The notes below the pieces were generated by a model. The model searched no databases, was not told where the DNA came from, and saw nothing but the letters and a program-made list of their open reading frames with translations. Position numbers and translations under genes: made by a program. Below are positions 1 to 8,072 of a stretch of DNA of 64,000 nucleotides, piece after piece (position 1 is the first letter of the stretch; each line of letters begins with the position of its first letter). The stretch spans positions 42,688-106,687 of the forward strand of contig DASVLJ010000008.1 in assembly GCA_036384915.1 (NCBI GenBank). The letters are read 5' to 3'. The stretch comes from PKWO01 sp036384915. Its GTDB lineage: Bacteria; Pseudomonadota; Gammaproteobacteria; Burkholderiales; Burkholderiaceae_D.

Positions 1-30
1 ATCGTTGCGTTCGTCCGAGTTGGTTGTCAT
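1..30 (-). CDS. Start of a gene that runs off the left edge (partial)
   Basis: Ten codons are visible on the minus strand, beginning with ATG at 30 and reading MTTNSDERND before the window ends. The start lies 27 bases downstream of the stop of the glycosyltransferase gene, with a weak purine-rich GGGAAA stretch upstream. The spacing fits a further member of the same operon. Nothing can be said about function, and the start could be spurious. Confidence 0.35.
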   Translation of the reverse strand, partial: MTTNSDERND

Positions 31-57
31 GCCGCGTTTCCCGATGATGGTTTATAT

Positions 58-1008
58 TCAATTAGCCTGTCGCGCCGCCGGTGCTGCGCCGTCTTCCTTG
101 CGCGACTGAAAGTAATCGGCGAAGTAATCGCGCAGGGACGGCTTTTCCATGGCTGGATCCCACTCCAAGGGCATGCCCGTCTTCACCACCAGATCGGTAT
201 AAGGGTCGAAGCCGCGCTCGGTGATGTCGTGCATGCGCAGAAAGTAGCGCCGGTGCTCCAACTCACCATGCCACAGATGCTCGATCTCGCCCCGCACCAC
301 ACCCAGGCTGCCGCGCACGTGGGCATGAAAACGGTCGGCCCAGGCGCGGAAATGGCCGATCTGCACCGGGTCGTGCTTCAAGGCATTGTGCACGCAAAAG
401 CCATAGATGCCGTAGATGGCATGCGCCATGAAATGGTCGGCGCTGCCGCTCACCGCAGCTTCATACAGGCCGATCTCGTCGAACAAGGCACGCCGCATGG
501 CCCAACCGTAGCCAGTGTGGCCGTGCGTGTCATAGCGCCCGGCATTGATCAAATCGGGCTGCCGGACCATCACGGACGCAAACGATTCGACGATATCGGG
601 CTCGGCACCGCGCACATCGCCTTGCTTGAGGCGCACACAGGTTTCAAACACTTGCGCAACCTGGTGAGTTTGCAATACCCGCACCAGGTCGCGTGCCCAG
701 CGCTTACGCTTGAACAGGATGTCGCAATCCAACCAGGCCACGTATTGGCATTGCGGCGGCAACCAGCCGGCGGCGAGATTGAGCAGGCGTTCCTTTTGCC
801 ATACCAGCGTCTCGCAACGCACCTGCAAGATATCGGCCGCGGGCGGCAGTTCGAATTCCTGTTCGCCGAAGGCGCATTCGACCGTGATGCAGGCGATGCC
901 TGCCGCGCGGATTCCCGCGATGAAACGCTCATAGTTGCTGCGGCGCGTCTGGTAGCGGCAGGGGTTGAAATAGGTCGTGACGACAACGAGCTGGTTGATA
1001 TTGGCCAT
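58..1008 (-). CDS. Glycosyltransferase-like protein with a DxD motif
   Basis: This 316-residue protein begins at ATG 1008 (MANINQLVVV). The open frame extends upstream, but that part is a shadow of the preceding gene. A Rossmann-like start (LVVVTTYFNP) is followed by WLDCDILF, with a DxD-type motif at residues 94-96 that fits nucleotide-sugar and metal binding in GT-A glycosyltransferases. A later GYGWAMRR-type segment resembles the galactosyltransferase-like acceptor region. No signal peptide or membrane segment is evident, so it is probably cytoplasmic. Its ATG overlaps the stop of the upstream gene by one base (TAATG), which suggests translational coupling. The sugar and acceptor are unknown. 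Confidence 0.7.
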   Translation of the reverse strand: MANINQLVVVTTYFNPCRYQTRRSNYERFIAGIRAAGIACITVECAFGEQEFELPPAADILQVRCETLVWQKERLLNLAAGWLPPQCQYVAWLDCDILFKRKRWARDLVRVLQTHQVAQVFETCVRLKQGDVRGAEPDIVESFASVMVRQPDLINAGRYDTHGHTGYGWAMRRALFDEIGLYEAAVSGSADHFMAHAIYGIYGFCVHNALKHDPVQIGHFRAWADRFHAHVRGSLGVVRGEIEHLWHGELEHRRYFLRMHDITERGFDPYTDLVVKTGMPLEWDPAMEKPSLRDYFADYFQSRKEDGAAPAARQAN

Positions 1009-1541
1009 TACTGCGGGTCGACGCCGTAGCGTGCGCGCTCTTCGTTGCTCACAGCATCCTTGTCGATGGGCAGTAGGCCGCTCAAGCTGGAATTCGCATC
1101 GCGCTTGCCGTATTGCGTGCCATACCATTGCGGCCTGCCCTGCGTAATCAGGATGCGGTCCCAGGCCTGGGCCGAAATCAGCGCGCAGTCCCTGTTGGCG
1201 GGATCGAGCTGGAAGCCGATCCAGGCCAGCGAATAGGCGAGCTTCTTCTTGTCGAGCGTGTCGCCATGATGGAAGATCAGCGCGGCGCGGCAGTAGTCGG
1301 TGGGCGTGCGGATTGCACCTTCGCGCAGCAGGGTGATGACGCGCTCCGCATGTTCGGCGTCGTGCTGCGCGATGATTTCCCAAGGTTGGCGCGGCTTGGC
1401 GCCGCGTTCGTCTTGGTCGATCTTGTAGAGCGCGGCGATGGTTTCGTTGTCGGCGACAGGTTCGGTGGCTTGGGCTGCGCTCGTACTGAGTGCGCTCCAA
1501 AGTAGCAGGCTCGCGGAAAATACTTTGCGGCAAATGGTCAT
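1008..1541 (-). CDS. Exported protein of unknown function
   Basis: This is a 177-residue protein starting at ATG 1541. An in-frame ATG at 1577 would add 12 charged residues and spoil the signal peptide, so the inner start is preferred. Residues 1-26 (MTICRKVFSASLLLWSAL onwards) form a signal peptide ending near AQA. The mature part has conserved-looking features (WYGTQYGKR, LLPIDKDAVS, ERARYGVDP) that recall the DUF6624 family, a resemblance judged by eye only. It is coupled to the downstream glycosyltransferase by a one-base overlap. Function is unknown. Confidence 0.7.
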   Translation of the reverse strand: MTICRKVFSASLLLWSALSTSAAQATEPVADNETIAALYKIDQDERGAKPRQPWEIIAQHDAEHAERVITLLREGAIRTPTDYCRAALIFHHGDTLDKKKLAYSLAWIGFQLDPANRDCALISAQAWDRILITQGRPQWYGTQYGKRDANSSLSGLLPIDKDAVSNEERARYGVDPQ

Positions 1542-1633
1542 CGAGTCATTTCCATTTCTACTAATTCGAATGCGCAATTCTCAAATTGTCTGCGCGGTGC
1601 GCGGACAATGCTTTGCGTCGCTTGAAATCGTTA

Positions 1634-2512
1634 TTAGCCGCGTAACCTGGCAATCACGCCGTCCAACGCATCGAGATCGGCAAAATCGATCACTAGCTGG
1701 CCGCGGTTCTTCGCACCCACCTTGATCGCCACTGTCGTAGCAAGGCTGTCCGACAATTCCTCTTCCAACCGCGCGATATCGCGCGATTTTTCCTTCGCGG
1801 CCGCACGCGGTTTGTTCGCCTGCTCGGTGCTGGCGCGCACCACGAGTTTTTCCGTTTCGCGCACCGAGAGGCGCTTGGCCACCACTTGATTGGCCAGCGT
1901 GATTTGCGTGGCCGCATCGACGGCGAGCAAGGCACGCGCGTGGCCCATGTCGATGTCGCCGGCCATCAGCATGGTTTGCACCGGCTTGGCGAGATTCAAG
2001 AGGCGCAGCAGGTTCGACACCGCCGTGCGCGAACGTCCGACGGCGCCGGCGGCCTGTTCGTGCGTAAAATCGAAATCGCTGATCAGGCGCTTGATGCCTT
2101 GCGCTTCTTCAAGCGGGTTCAAGTCTTCGCGCTGGATGTTTTCGATCAGCGCCATGGCGGCGGCGGCTTCGTCGCCGACCTCCTTGACCAGTACGGGCAC
2201 TTCGGTCAAGCCCGCGAGCTGTGCCGCGCGGAAGCGCCGTTCGCCGGCGATGATTTCATAACGCGTGCCGCCGTTATGCGTGCCGATCGGGCGCACCAGG
2301 ATCGCCTGCAGCAAGCCTTGGGCCTTGATCGAGGCGGCCAGCTCGGCGAGCGCGCCTTCATCCATGCGCGTGCGCGGCTGGTATTTCCCGGCTTGCATCT
2401 CGCTCACGTTGAGCGTGGAAGGCGCGCCCGGTATGGTCGGCGTGTCGGCGAAATCGGGCGAACCGCCCAGCAATGCATCGAGGCCGCGCCCCAAGCCTTT
2501 AGGTTTTTTCAT
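1634..2512 (-). CDS. parB: ParB, chromosome-partitioning CTPase and parS-binding protein
   Basis: The 292-residue protein starts at ATG 2512 (MKKPKGLGRGLDALLGG). A TTG three codons upstream is in frame but less likely. The N-terminal lysine-rich GLGRGLDALL segment is the ParA-interacting tail. The ParB/Srx domain contains GERRFRAAQLAG, the CTP-binding motif of the family, and NIQREDLNPLEEA. A helix-turn-helix (TAVSNLLRLLNL) recognises parS, and the C terminus dimerises. ParB loads at parS, slides and bridges DNA, and with ParA segregates the origin region. It is the last gene of mnmG-rsmG-parA-parB, 9 bases after parA. Its probable targets are the parS sites at 5998 and 6641. Confidence 0.97.
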   Translation of the reverse strand: MKKPKGLGRGLDALLGGSPDFADTPTIPGAPSTLNVSEMQAGKYQPRTRMDEGALAELAASIKAQGLLQAILVRPIGTHNGGTRYEIIAGERRFRAAQLAGLTEVPVLVKEVGDEAAAAMALIENIQREDLNPLEEAQGIKRLISDFDFTHEQAAGAVGRSRTAVSNLLRLLNLAKPVQTMLMAGDIDMGHARALLAVDAATQITLANQVVAKRLSVRETEKLVVRASTEQANKPRAAAKEKSRDIARLEEELSDSLATTVAIKVGAKNRGQLVIDFADLDALDGVIARLRG

Positions 2513-2521
2513 GATCGTCAA

Positions 2522-3292
2522 TTACAAAGTCTTGATGCGTTCGACCATTTCGGCACCGAACGCGATATAAGCCTGCGCTCCCTTGGCAGCGGGGTCGAAG
2601 GTGACGCCGGGAACGCCGTAAGACGGCGCCTCGGCCAGACGCACGTTGCGCGGGATGATGGTCTTGAACACCTTGTCGCCGAAGTGCTGCTCGAGCTGGG
2701 CCGAGACTTGCTGCGACAGCGTCATGCGCGGGTCGAACATCACGCGCAACAGGCCGATGATTTTCAAATCGGGGTTCAACTTGGCATGCACCTTCTTGAT
2801 GGTGTTGACCAGGTCGGACAAGCCTTCCAATGCATAGTATTCGCACTGCATGGGAATGATCACGCCGTGCGCGGCGCACAAGCCGTTCAAGGTCAGCATC
2901 GACAGCGCAGGCGGGCAATCGATCAGCACGAAATCGTACTCGGCATCGACCGCTGCCAGCGCGTCCTTCAAGCGTTTTTCGCGGTTGTCGAGCTCGACCA
3001 TTTCGACTTCGGCGCCGGCCAGTTCGCGGTTGGCCGGCAGGACATCGAAGCCGCCCGAGTCCGAAGCCTTGCGCGCCGTCTTCACGTCGGACAGACCGAG
3101 CAGCACTTCATAGATCGACGCTTGCAAGCTGGCCTTGTCGACGCCGGCGCCCATGGTGGCATTGCCCTGCGGGTCGAGATCGACCAGCAAGACGCGCTGC
3201 TTGTGCTGTGCCAAGCCCGCTGCGAGATTGACTGCCGTGGTGGTCTTGCCGACGCCGCCCTTCTGGTTGGCGACACAGAATATCTTGGCCAT
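2522..3292 (-). CDS. parA: ParA, chromosome-partitioning ATPase (Soj type)
   Basis: This 256-residue protein has the deviant Walker A motif KGGVGKTTT at residues 11-19. The signature lysine of the MinD/ParA family is K11. Walker B-like VLIDCPPALS follows, and there is no N-terminal DNA-binding extension, as expected for chromosomal type Ia Soj proteins. ATP-bound dimers bind nucleoid DNA, and ParB stimulates hydrolysis, which moves the parS-bearing origin. Start ATG 3292 is three bases after the rsmG stop, so the genes are co-transcribed and probably co-translated. Confidence 0.97.
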   Translation of the reverse strand: MAKIFCVANQKGGVGKTTTAVNLAAGLAQHKQRVLLVDLDPQGNATMGAGVDKASLQASIYEVLLGLSDVKTARKASDSGGFDVLPANRELAGAEVEMVELDNREKRLKDALAAVDAEYDFVLIDCPPALSMLTLNGLCAAHGVIIPMQCEYYALEGLSDLVNTIKKVHAKLNPDLKIIGLLRVMFDPRMTLSQQVSAQLEQHFGDKVFKTIIPRNVRLAEAPSYGVPGVTFDPAAKGAQAYIAFGAEMVERIKTL

Positions 3293-3295
3293 GTT

Positions 3296-3952
3296 TTAGT
3301 TATCCGCTGCCTTCGTGATGAATACCAAATGCCGCTCCGCTTGCATTCCCGGCACTGTCAATTTGCTGATTTGCTGCACCTTCCAACCCTGCGGCAAACG
3401 TGCCGCTTCGTCTACCGGTTCGACGCCCTTCAGAGCGATGAACTTGCCGCCCGGTGCCAGCAGATGGCCGGACCAGGTGACGAAGTCATTCAGCTCGGCA
3501 AACGCGCGCGAGGTGATGACGTCGAACGGACCGGCCTTCAACTCTTCCACCCTGCCCGTGTACACCGTGGCATTGTGCAAGCCAAGCTCGGCCTTCACTT
3601 GCGTGAGGAAGGCCGTTTTCTTGTGCACGATGTCGATCATCGATACCCTGGGCACCCCGCAGATTGCCAGTACGATGCCGGGCAAGCCGCCGCCCGCGCC
3701 GACATCGAGCACATTTTGCGCGCCGGCGAAGGCCGGCACCGCTGTCAGGGTATCGAGCAAATGCTGGACCACCATCTGTTCCGGATCGCGCACGGCGGTC
3801 AGGTTATAGGTGGCATTCCACTTGACGAGCAGTGCGAGGTAGTCGATCAGTTGCTCAAGGTGCGCGTCGTCAAGTTTCAACGGCAACCCGGCCACATTTG
3901 ATTGCAATAATTGCAATAATTTGGGGCGATCAAAAAAGGCGGGCCTTGCCAT
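3296..3952 (-). CDS. rsmG: RsmG, 16S rRNA (guanine-527-N7) methyltransferase
   Basis: This is a 218-residue SAM-dependent methyltransferase with motif I DVGAGGGLPGIVLAI and an N-terminal segment (NATYNLTAVRD) typical of RsmG/GidB. It methylates G527 of 16S rRNA, and loss in other bacteria gives low-level streptomycin resistance. Start ATG 3952 overlaps the mnmG stop by one base (TGATG), and a TTG one codon upstream is ignored. The order mnmG-rsmG-parA-parB is conserved near many bacterial origins. Confidence 0.95.
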   Translation of the reverse strand: MARPAFFDRPKLLQLLQSNVAGLPLKLDDAHLEQLIDYLALLVKWNATYNLTAVRDPEQMVVQHLLDTLTAVPAFAGAQNVLDVGAGGGLPGIVLAICGVPRVSMIDIVHKKTAFLTQVKAELGLHNATVYTGRVEELKAGPFDVITSRAFAELNDFVTWSGHLLAPGGKFIALKGVEPVDEAARLPQGWKVQQISKLTVPGMQAERHLVFITKAADN

Positions 3953-5886
3953 CAAGCCGCCGTCTTGTCAGCAGCCGTAGTGGCGAATCCCTTCAAGCCG
4001 GCTTTCTTCAGATGCACCAGCAAGAGCGAAATCGCCGCCGGGGTCACGCCCGAGATGCGCGAAGCCTGGCCCAGGCTTTCAGGCTTGTGCAGGTTCAGCT
4101 TTTGCCGTACTTCGATCGACAGCGCCTTGACTTCCATATAGTCGAAATCGAGCGGCAGCTTCAGGTGCTCGTAATGCTCGTGGCGTTCGACTTCCTTGGC
4201 CTGGCGGTCGATGTAGCCGGCATATTTCAGCTGGATCTCGATCTGTTCCTTCACCGCGCCATCCAGGACGGTCTCCGGCAGAAAGCCGCCGCCATCCAGA
4301 CGTGTCAGGCTCATCAAGCCATCGTAGTCGACATTGGGCCGGCGCAACAGATCGGCCAGCGAATATTCATGATCGATGCCCTTGCCCAAGACACGCTCGG
4401 ATTCACTCGCGGCCAGCATCTTGGGATTGACCCAGGTCGATTTCAAGCGCTCGAGTTCCCGCGCTACGGCTTCGCGCTTTTGCTCGAACACCTCCCATTG
4501 CGCATCGCCGACGCAACCGAGGCGGCGACCGATTTCGGTCAGGCGCATGTCGGCATTGTCTTCGCGCAAGCTCAAACGATATTCGGCGCGGCTGGTGAAC
4601 ATGCGGTAAGGCTCTTGCACACCTTGCGTAACCAGGTCGTCGACCAGTACGCCCAGATAGGCTTCATCGCGGCGCGGCGTCCAGGCTTCACGGCCCTGGG
4701 TTTGCAAGGCGGCATTGATGCCGGCCAGCATGCCTTGGGCCGCCGCTTCTTCGTATCCGGTCGTGCCGTTGATCTGGCCGGCAAAGTACAGTCCGACGAT
4801 GGCCTTGGTTTCCAGCGAGGCCTTCAGGCCACGCGGGTCGAAGTAGTCGTATTCGATGGCATAACCCGGACGCAGGATGTGGGCATTTTCCAGGCCGCGC
4901 ATCGAGTGCACCAGTTCCAGTTGCACGTCGAACGGCAGGCTGGTTGAAATACCGTTGGGGTAGAACTCGTGCGTGGTCAAGCCTTCCGGCTCAAGGAAGA
5001 TCTGATGCGCGCCCTTGTCGGCGAAGCGATGGATTTTGTCCTCGATCGAGGGGCAATAGCGCGGGCCGACGCCCTCGATCACGCCGGTGTACATTGGGCT
5101 ACGGTCGAGGCCGCCGCGGATGATGTCGTGCGTGCGCTCATTGGTATGCGTGACCCAGCACGGCAACTGCTCCGGATGCATGGCGGCATTGCCCAATACG
5201 GAAAACACCGGAATCGGATCGAGGTCGCCCGGCTGTTCCTGCAAGACGGAAAAGTCGATGCTGCGGCCGTCGATGCGCGGCGGCGTGCCGGTCTTCAAGC
5301 GCCCTTGCGGCAGCTTCAATTCCTTGAGCCGGCCCGAGAGCGATATCGCGGGCGGGTCGCCGGCACGGCCAGCCGAGTAGTTATTCAGACCGACATGGAT
5401 CTTCCCATCGAGGAAAGTCCCTGCGGTCAACACCACAGCACGAGCGCGGAAACGGATACCAACCTGGGTCACGGCACCGACGACACGGTCGCCTTCGACC
5501 ATCAGGTCGTCCACCGCCTGCTGGAACAGCCACAAGTTGGGCTGATTTTCCAGGCGGTGACGAATCGCGGCCTTGTAGAGAATGCGATCGGCCTGGGCGC
5601 GCGTGGCGCGCACCGCCGGTCCCTTGGAGGAATTCAAGATGCGGAACTGGATGCCGGACTCATCAGTGGCAATCGCCATCGCTCCGCCCATGGCGTCGAC
5701 TTCCTTGACCAGATGGCCCTTCCCTATCCCGCCAATGGACGGGTTGCACGACATCTGACCCAGGGTTTCGATATTATGCGTGAGCAAGAGCGTAGCCTGC
5801 CCCATGCGCGCGGAGGCAAGCGCGGCTTCCGTGCCGGCGTGACCGCCGCCGACGACGATGACATCGAATTCTTTGGGGAAATGCAT
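3952..5886 (-). CDS. mnmG: MnmG (GidA), tRNA uridine-34 modification FAD enzyme
   Basis: This 644-residue flavoprotein begins MHFPKEFDVIVVGGGHAG. The dinucleotide-binding GGGHAG occurs near residues 13-18, followed by TLGQMSCNPSIGGIGKGHLV, a hallmark of MnmG. Late motifs include YEEAAAQGMLAGINAA and SRAEYRLSLREDNAD. With MnmE, encoded at 51.3 kb, it adds the carboxymethylaminomethyl group to U34 of certain tRNAs. It heads a minus-strand operon with rsmG, parA and parB. A perfect parS lies 112 bases upstream of its start. Length fits the family. Confidence 0.97.
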   Translation of the reverse strand: MHFPKEFDVIVVGGGHAGTEAALASARMGQATLLLTHNIETLGQMSCNPSIGGIGKGHLVKEVDAMGGAMAIATDESGIQFRILNSSKGPAVRATRAQADRILYKAAIRHRLENQPNLWLFQQAVDDLMVEGDRVVGAVTQVGIRFRARAVVLTAGTFLDGKIHVGLNNYSAGRAGDPPAISLSGRLKELKLPQGRLKTGTPPRIDGRSIDFSVLQEQPGDLDPIPVFSVLGNAAMHPEQLPCWVTHTNERTHDIIRGGLDRSPMYTGVIEGVGPRYCPSIEDKIHRFADKGAHQIFLEPEGLTTHEFYPNGISTSLPFDVQLELVHSMRGLENAHILRPGYAIEYDYFDPRGLKASLETKAIVGLYFAGQINGTTGYEEAAAQGMLAGINAALQTQGREAWTPRRDEAYLGVLVDDLVTQGVQEPYRMFTSRAEYRLSLREDNADMRLTEIGRRLGCVGDAQWEVFEQKREAVARELERLKSTWVNPKMLAASESERVLGKGIDHEYSLADLLRRPNVDYDGLMSLTRLDGGGFLPETVLDGAVKEQIEIQLKYAGYIDRQAKEVERHEHYEHLKLPLDFDYMEVKALSIEVRQKLNLHKPESLGQASRISGVTPAAISLLLVHLKKAGLKGFATTAADKTAA

Positions 5887-5997
5887 TTGGTGCCTGGAGA
5901 AGGGAACTGCCGAGGCGTGATTATAGGACCTTTACCGGAGGTCCGCCAGCGATACACCAAATTCGCACCAAATCCGCGCCGAATTCACCGGCGATTT

Positions 5998-6013
5998 TGT
6001 TTCACGTGAAACA
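5998..6013. promoter_or_regulatory. parS site 1 (perfect 16-bp palindrome)
   Basis: The sequence TGTTTCACGTGAAACA is a perfect palindrome matching the ParB-binding parS consensus. It lies between mnmG and the gene at 6027, a few kilobases from parA and parB, which is the usual setting for chromosomal parS. Confidence 0.95.
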
Positions 6014-6026
6014 AAACAGAGGCCAC

Positions 6027-6641
6027 TCAATGTGCGTGATACCAGGCAATCACACCGGTCACGGCCAGAATCAACCCGACAAATACCACCCAGTAAGCAA
6101 TCTGGATTTGCCGGCTGCGCTGTTCGCGGCGCGCGCGGCGGCGCGAAGAACTGCTCTTCGATTCCCCACCGCTATTGCCGGTGATCAGCTTGGCATTCTC
6201 GGGGGGCTGCCATTTGGCAGGCTCTGGCGCTACATTGGGCGTCAATTGAATAAAGAAGTCGACTTCCGGACTTGGTTTGCTCGACATTGCCGGTTTGGCC
6301 ACCGGACGCAGTGGCGCTTGCAAGTACAAAGCGGTGATTGTAATCGGATCGGACGGATCTTGCTGCACAAAGCGTTCCACCATATACAGATCGAGCTTGT
6401 CCGGCACGGCCATCGGGTTCTTCGCTTCTTCAAGCAGGCCGCGTGCAGTCAAATCGGCGACAGCCAACGCGAAGCGGCGCTTGGCCATGCCACCAAGCCG
6501 GCGCTGCAATTCAGCAATCTGGCTCACACCATCTACCGATGCCAGGATAAGGCGCTGGCTTTGGGTCAAGGAGTGTGATTTCTTGCGGATTTCGCCCTCA
6601 CCCTTGGAGGTACGTTGGAGCTTGATATCGTTGGCGGCCAT
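6027..6641 (-). CDS. Small tail-anchored protein of unknown function with a winged-helix-like N terminus
   Basis: This is a 204-residue protein. Residues about 20-75 (SLTQSQRLILASVDGVSQIAELQRR type sequence) look like a short winged-helix fold. A proline- and serine-rich linker and a basic SSSRRRARREQ stretch lead to a single C-terminal membrane segment (IAYWVVFVGLILAVTGVIAWY), so the N terminus is probably cytoplasmic. Its ATG at 6641 lies at the edge of a parS site, so ParB loading there could affect expression. It sits between two parS sites next to the par operon, but no link to segregation is shown. No family was recognised. Confidence 0.75.
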   Translation of the reverse strand: MAANDIKLQRTSKGEGEIRKKSHSLTQSQRLILASVDGVSQIAELQRRLGGMAKRRFALAVADLTARGLLEEAKNPMAVPDKLDLYMVERFVQQDPSDPITITALYLQAPLRPVAKPAMSSKPSPEVDFFIQLTPNVAPEPAKWQPPENAKLITGNSGGESKSSSSRRRARREQRSRQIQIAYWVVFVGLILAVTGVIAWYHAH

Positions 6642-6656
6642 GTTTCACGTGGAACA
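6641..6656 (-). promoter_or_regulatory. parS site 2, overlapping a start codon
   Basis: Read on the minus strand, the sequence is TGTTCCACGTGAAACA, identical to the classical parS consensus. The last base of the site is the first base of the ATG of the minus-strand gene 6027-6641. It lies about 640 bp from parS site 1. Confidence 0.93.
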
Positions 6657-6789
6657 ATCTGATGCTCATTACCGAATTTACAGCCTTCACTATACCCAAA
6701 CCTGCCAACCCACGCCATGCTCCACGGAAAGTATTTCCACCAAATACCCCTACCCTGAGCTGGGCTACAATAATCATGAAGGAGAACCC

Positions 6790-7956
6790 ATGAGCACGTT
6801 CAATGCATTCAGCTTCAATACCGTCCCGCGCCTCGTCTGCGAAATCGGCTCGGCAGCCAAATTAGGCCTGTTGGTACGCGATAACTTTCAAAGCGTGCGT
6901 CATGCCCTGCTCGTGACCGACCCCGGTTTTCTCAAGACAGGCCAGGTCGATCCGGTCATAGTCAGCCTGAAGGGTGCGGACATCCGGGTCAGCATTTTTT
7001 CCGACGTGGTGGCAGATCCGCCCGAAGCCGTGGTACTGAAAGCTGTGGCCGACGCGCGCGCCGCCAAGGTCGATACGGTAATCGGCCTCGGTGGCGGCAG
7101 CTCGATGGATGTAGCCAAGTTGATCGCCGTGCTGGCCGGTAGCGATCAGGATTTGAAGACCATGTACGGCATCGGCAACGTCAAAGGCGGCCGCCTGCCC
7201 CTGATCCAGATTCCGACCACGGCCGGCACGGGTTCCGAGGTCACGCCGATTTCTATCGTCACCACGGGCGAAACCACCAAGATGGGCGTGGTCTCGCCCC
7301 AACTCTATGCCGACCTGGCCGTGCTTGACGCGGCGCTGACTGTCGGCTTGCCGTCCAAGATCACCGCCGCAACGGGCATCGACGCCATGGTGCATGCCAT
7401 CGAAGCCTACACCACCAAGCTGAAAAAGAACCCGCTGTCGGATATGCTGGCGCGCCAGGCGCTGGATCTGCTGGGCAGTAATATCGTGAGCGCCTGTGAA
7501 AACGGTAAAGACTTGGGAGCGCGTCAGGCCATGTTACTCGGGTCGATGCTGGCCGGACAATCCTTCGCCAATGCGCCGTGCGCTGCGGTGCATGCCCTCG
7601 CCTATCCGATCGGCGGGATTTTCCACGTGCCACATGGCTTGTCCAACTCACTGGTGCTGCCGCACGTGTTGCGCTTCAATGCGCCGGAGGCGATGCGCAT
7701 GTATGCGGAATTGGCCGAGATTGTCTGCCCCGAAGTCGGCGGATCGGCCGAGGCAAAGTGCCAGGGCTTGATCGCTCACATGGAAGGTTTGGCGAAACGG
7801 CTGGCTATTGAAACCAGCCTGCGCCAGGTCGGCATCGCTGAAACGGATCTAGACCGGCTCGCAGATGACGCGATGTTGCAGACGCGGCTGTTGAGCAATA
7901 ACCCACGCAACGTCGCAAGAGACGATGCACGGGCAATTTACGCTGCGGCGTTGTAA
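6790..7956 (+). CDS. Iron-containing alcohol dehydrogenase
   Basis: This 388-residue protein starts at ATG 6790, seven bases after a good AAGGAG ribosome site. The upstream open frame runs through a parS site and is not coding. Cofactor-binding GLGGGSSMDVAK and TTAGTGSEVTP are typical of group III alcohol dehydrogenases. The metal ligands fall in the HALAYPIGGIFHVPHG region. It should interconvert an alcohol and an aldehyde with NAD(P), and the substrate is not defined. It is the only plus-strand gene in the first 16 kb. An inverted repeat follows immediately after the stop and may terminate transcription. Confidence 0.9.
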   Translation: MSTFNAFSFNTVPRLVCEIGSAAKLGLLVRDNFQSVRHALLVTDPGFLKTGQVDPVIVSLKGADIRVSIFSDVVADPPEAVVLKAVADARAAKVDTVIGLGGGSSMDVAKLIAVLAGSDQDLKTMYGIGNVKGGRLPLIQIPTTAGTGSEVTPISIVTTGETTKMGVVSPQLYADLAVLDAALTVGLPSKITAATGIDAMVHAIEAYTTKLKKNPLSDMLARQALDLLGSNIVSACENGKDLGARQAMLLGSMLAGQSFANAPCAAVHALAYPIGGIFHVPHGLSNSLVLPHVLRFNAPEAMRMYAELAEIVCPEVGGSAEAKCQGLIAHMEGLAKRLAIETSLRQVGIAETDLDRLADDAMLQTRLLSNNPRNVARDDARAIYAAAL

Positions 7957-8051
7957 CGTAGGTTGGCGCTGAGCGCGAGCGAAGCCCAACATCTGCGGGT
8001 TAAATAAACACTTACTTTAATAGAAACCGCAGATGTTGGGCTTCACCTACG
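7957..8051. repeat. Intergenic inverted repeat, GTAGGTTGG family (copy 1)
   Basis: An 18-bp perfect inverted repeat (7981-7998 with 8027-8044) carries the core GAAGCCCAACATCTGCGG, flanked by CGTAGG (7957) and CCTACG (8046). The same core appears in the elements at 48786 and 59462. It lies directly after the stop at 7956 and between convergent genes, where it could act as a bidirectional terminator. Confidence 0.8.
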
Positions 8052-8072
8052 GCTCTGCATCCACCTGCCTAA

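Noticed and set aside
58..1533. Extended 491-codon reading of the glycosyltransferase
   Set aside because: The first 175 codons are an out-of-frame copy of the upstream exported protein gene; the coupled ATG at 1008 is the true start.
1886..3901. Long open frame on the plus strand, antisense to parB, parA and rsmG
   Set aside because: It is a product of GC-rich codon bias opposite three strongly recognised genes; its sequence has no coherent domain and would overlap all of them.
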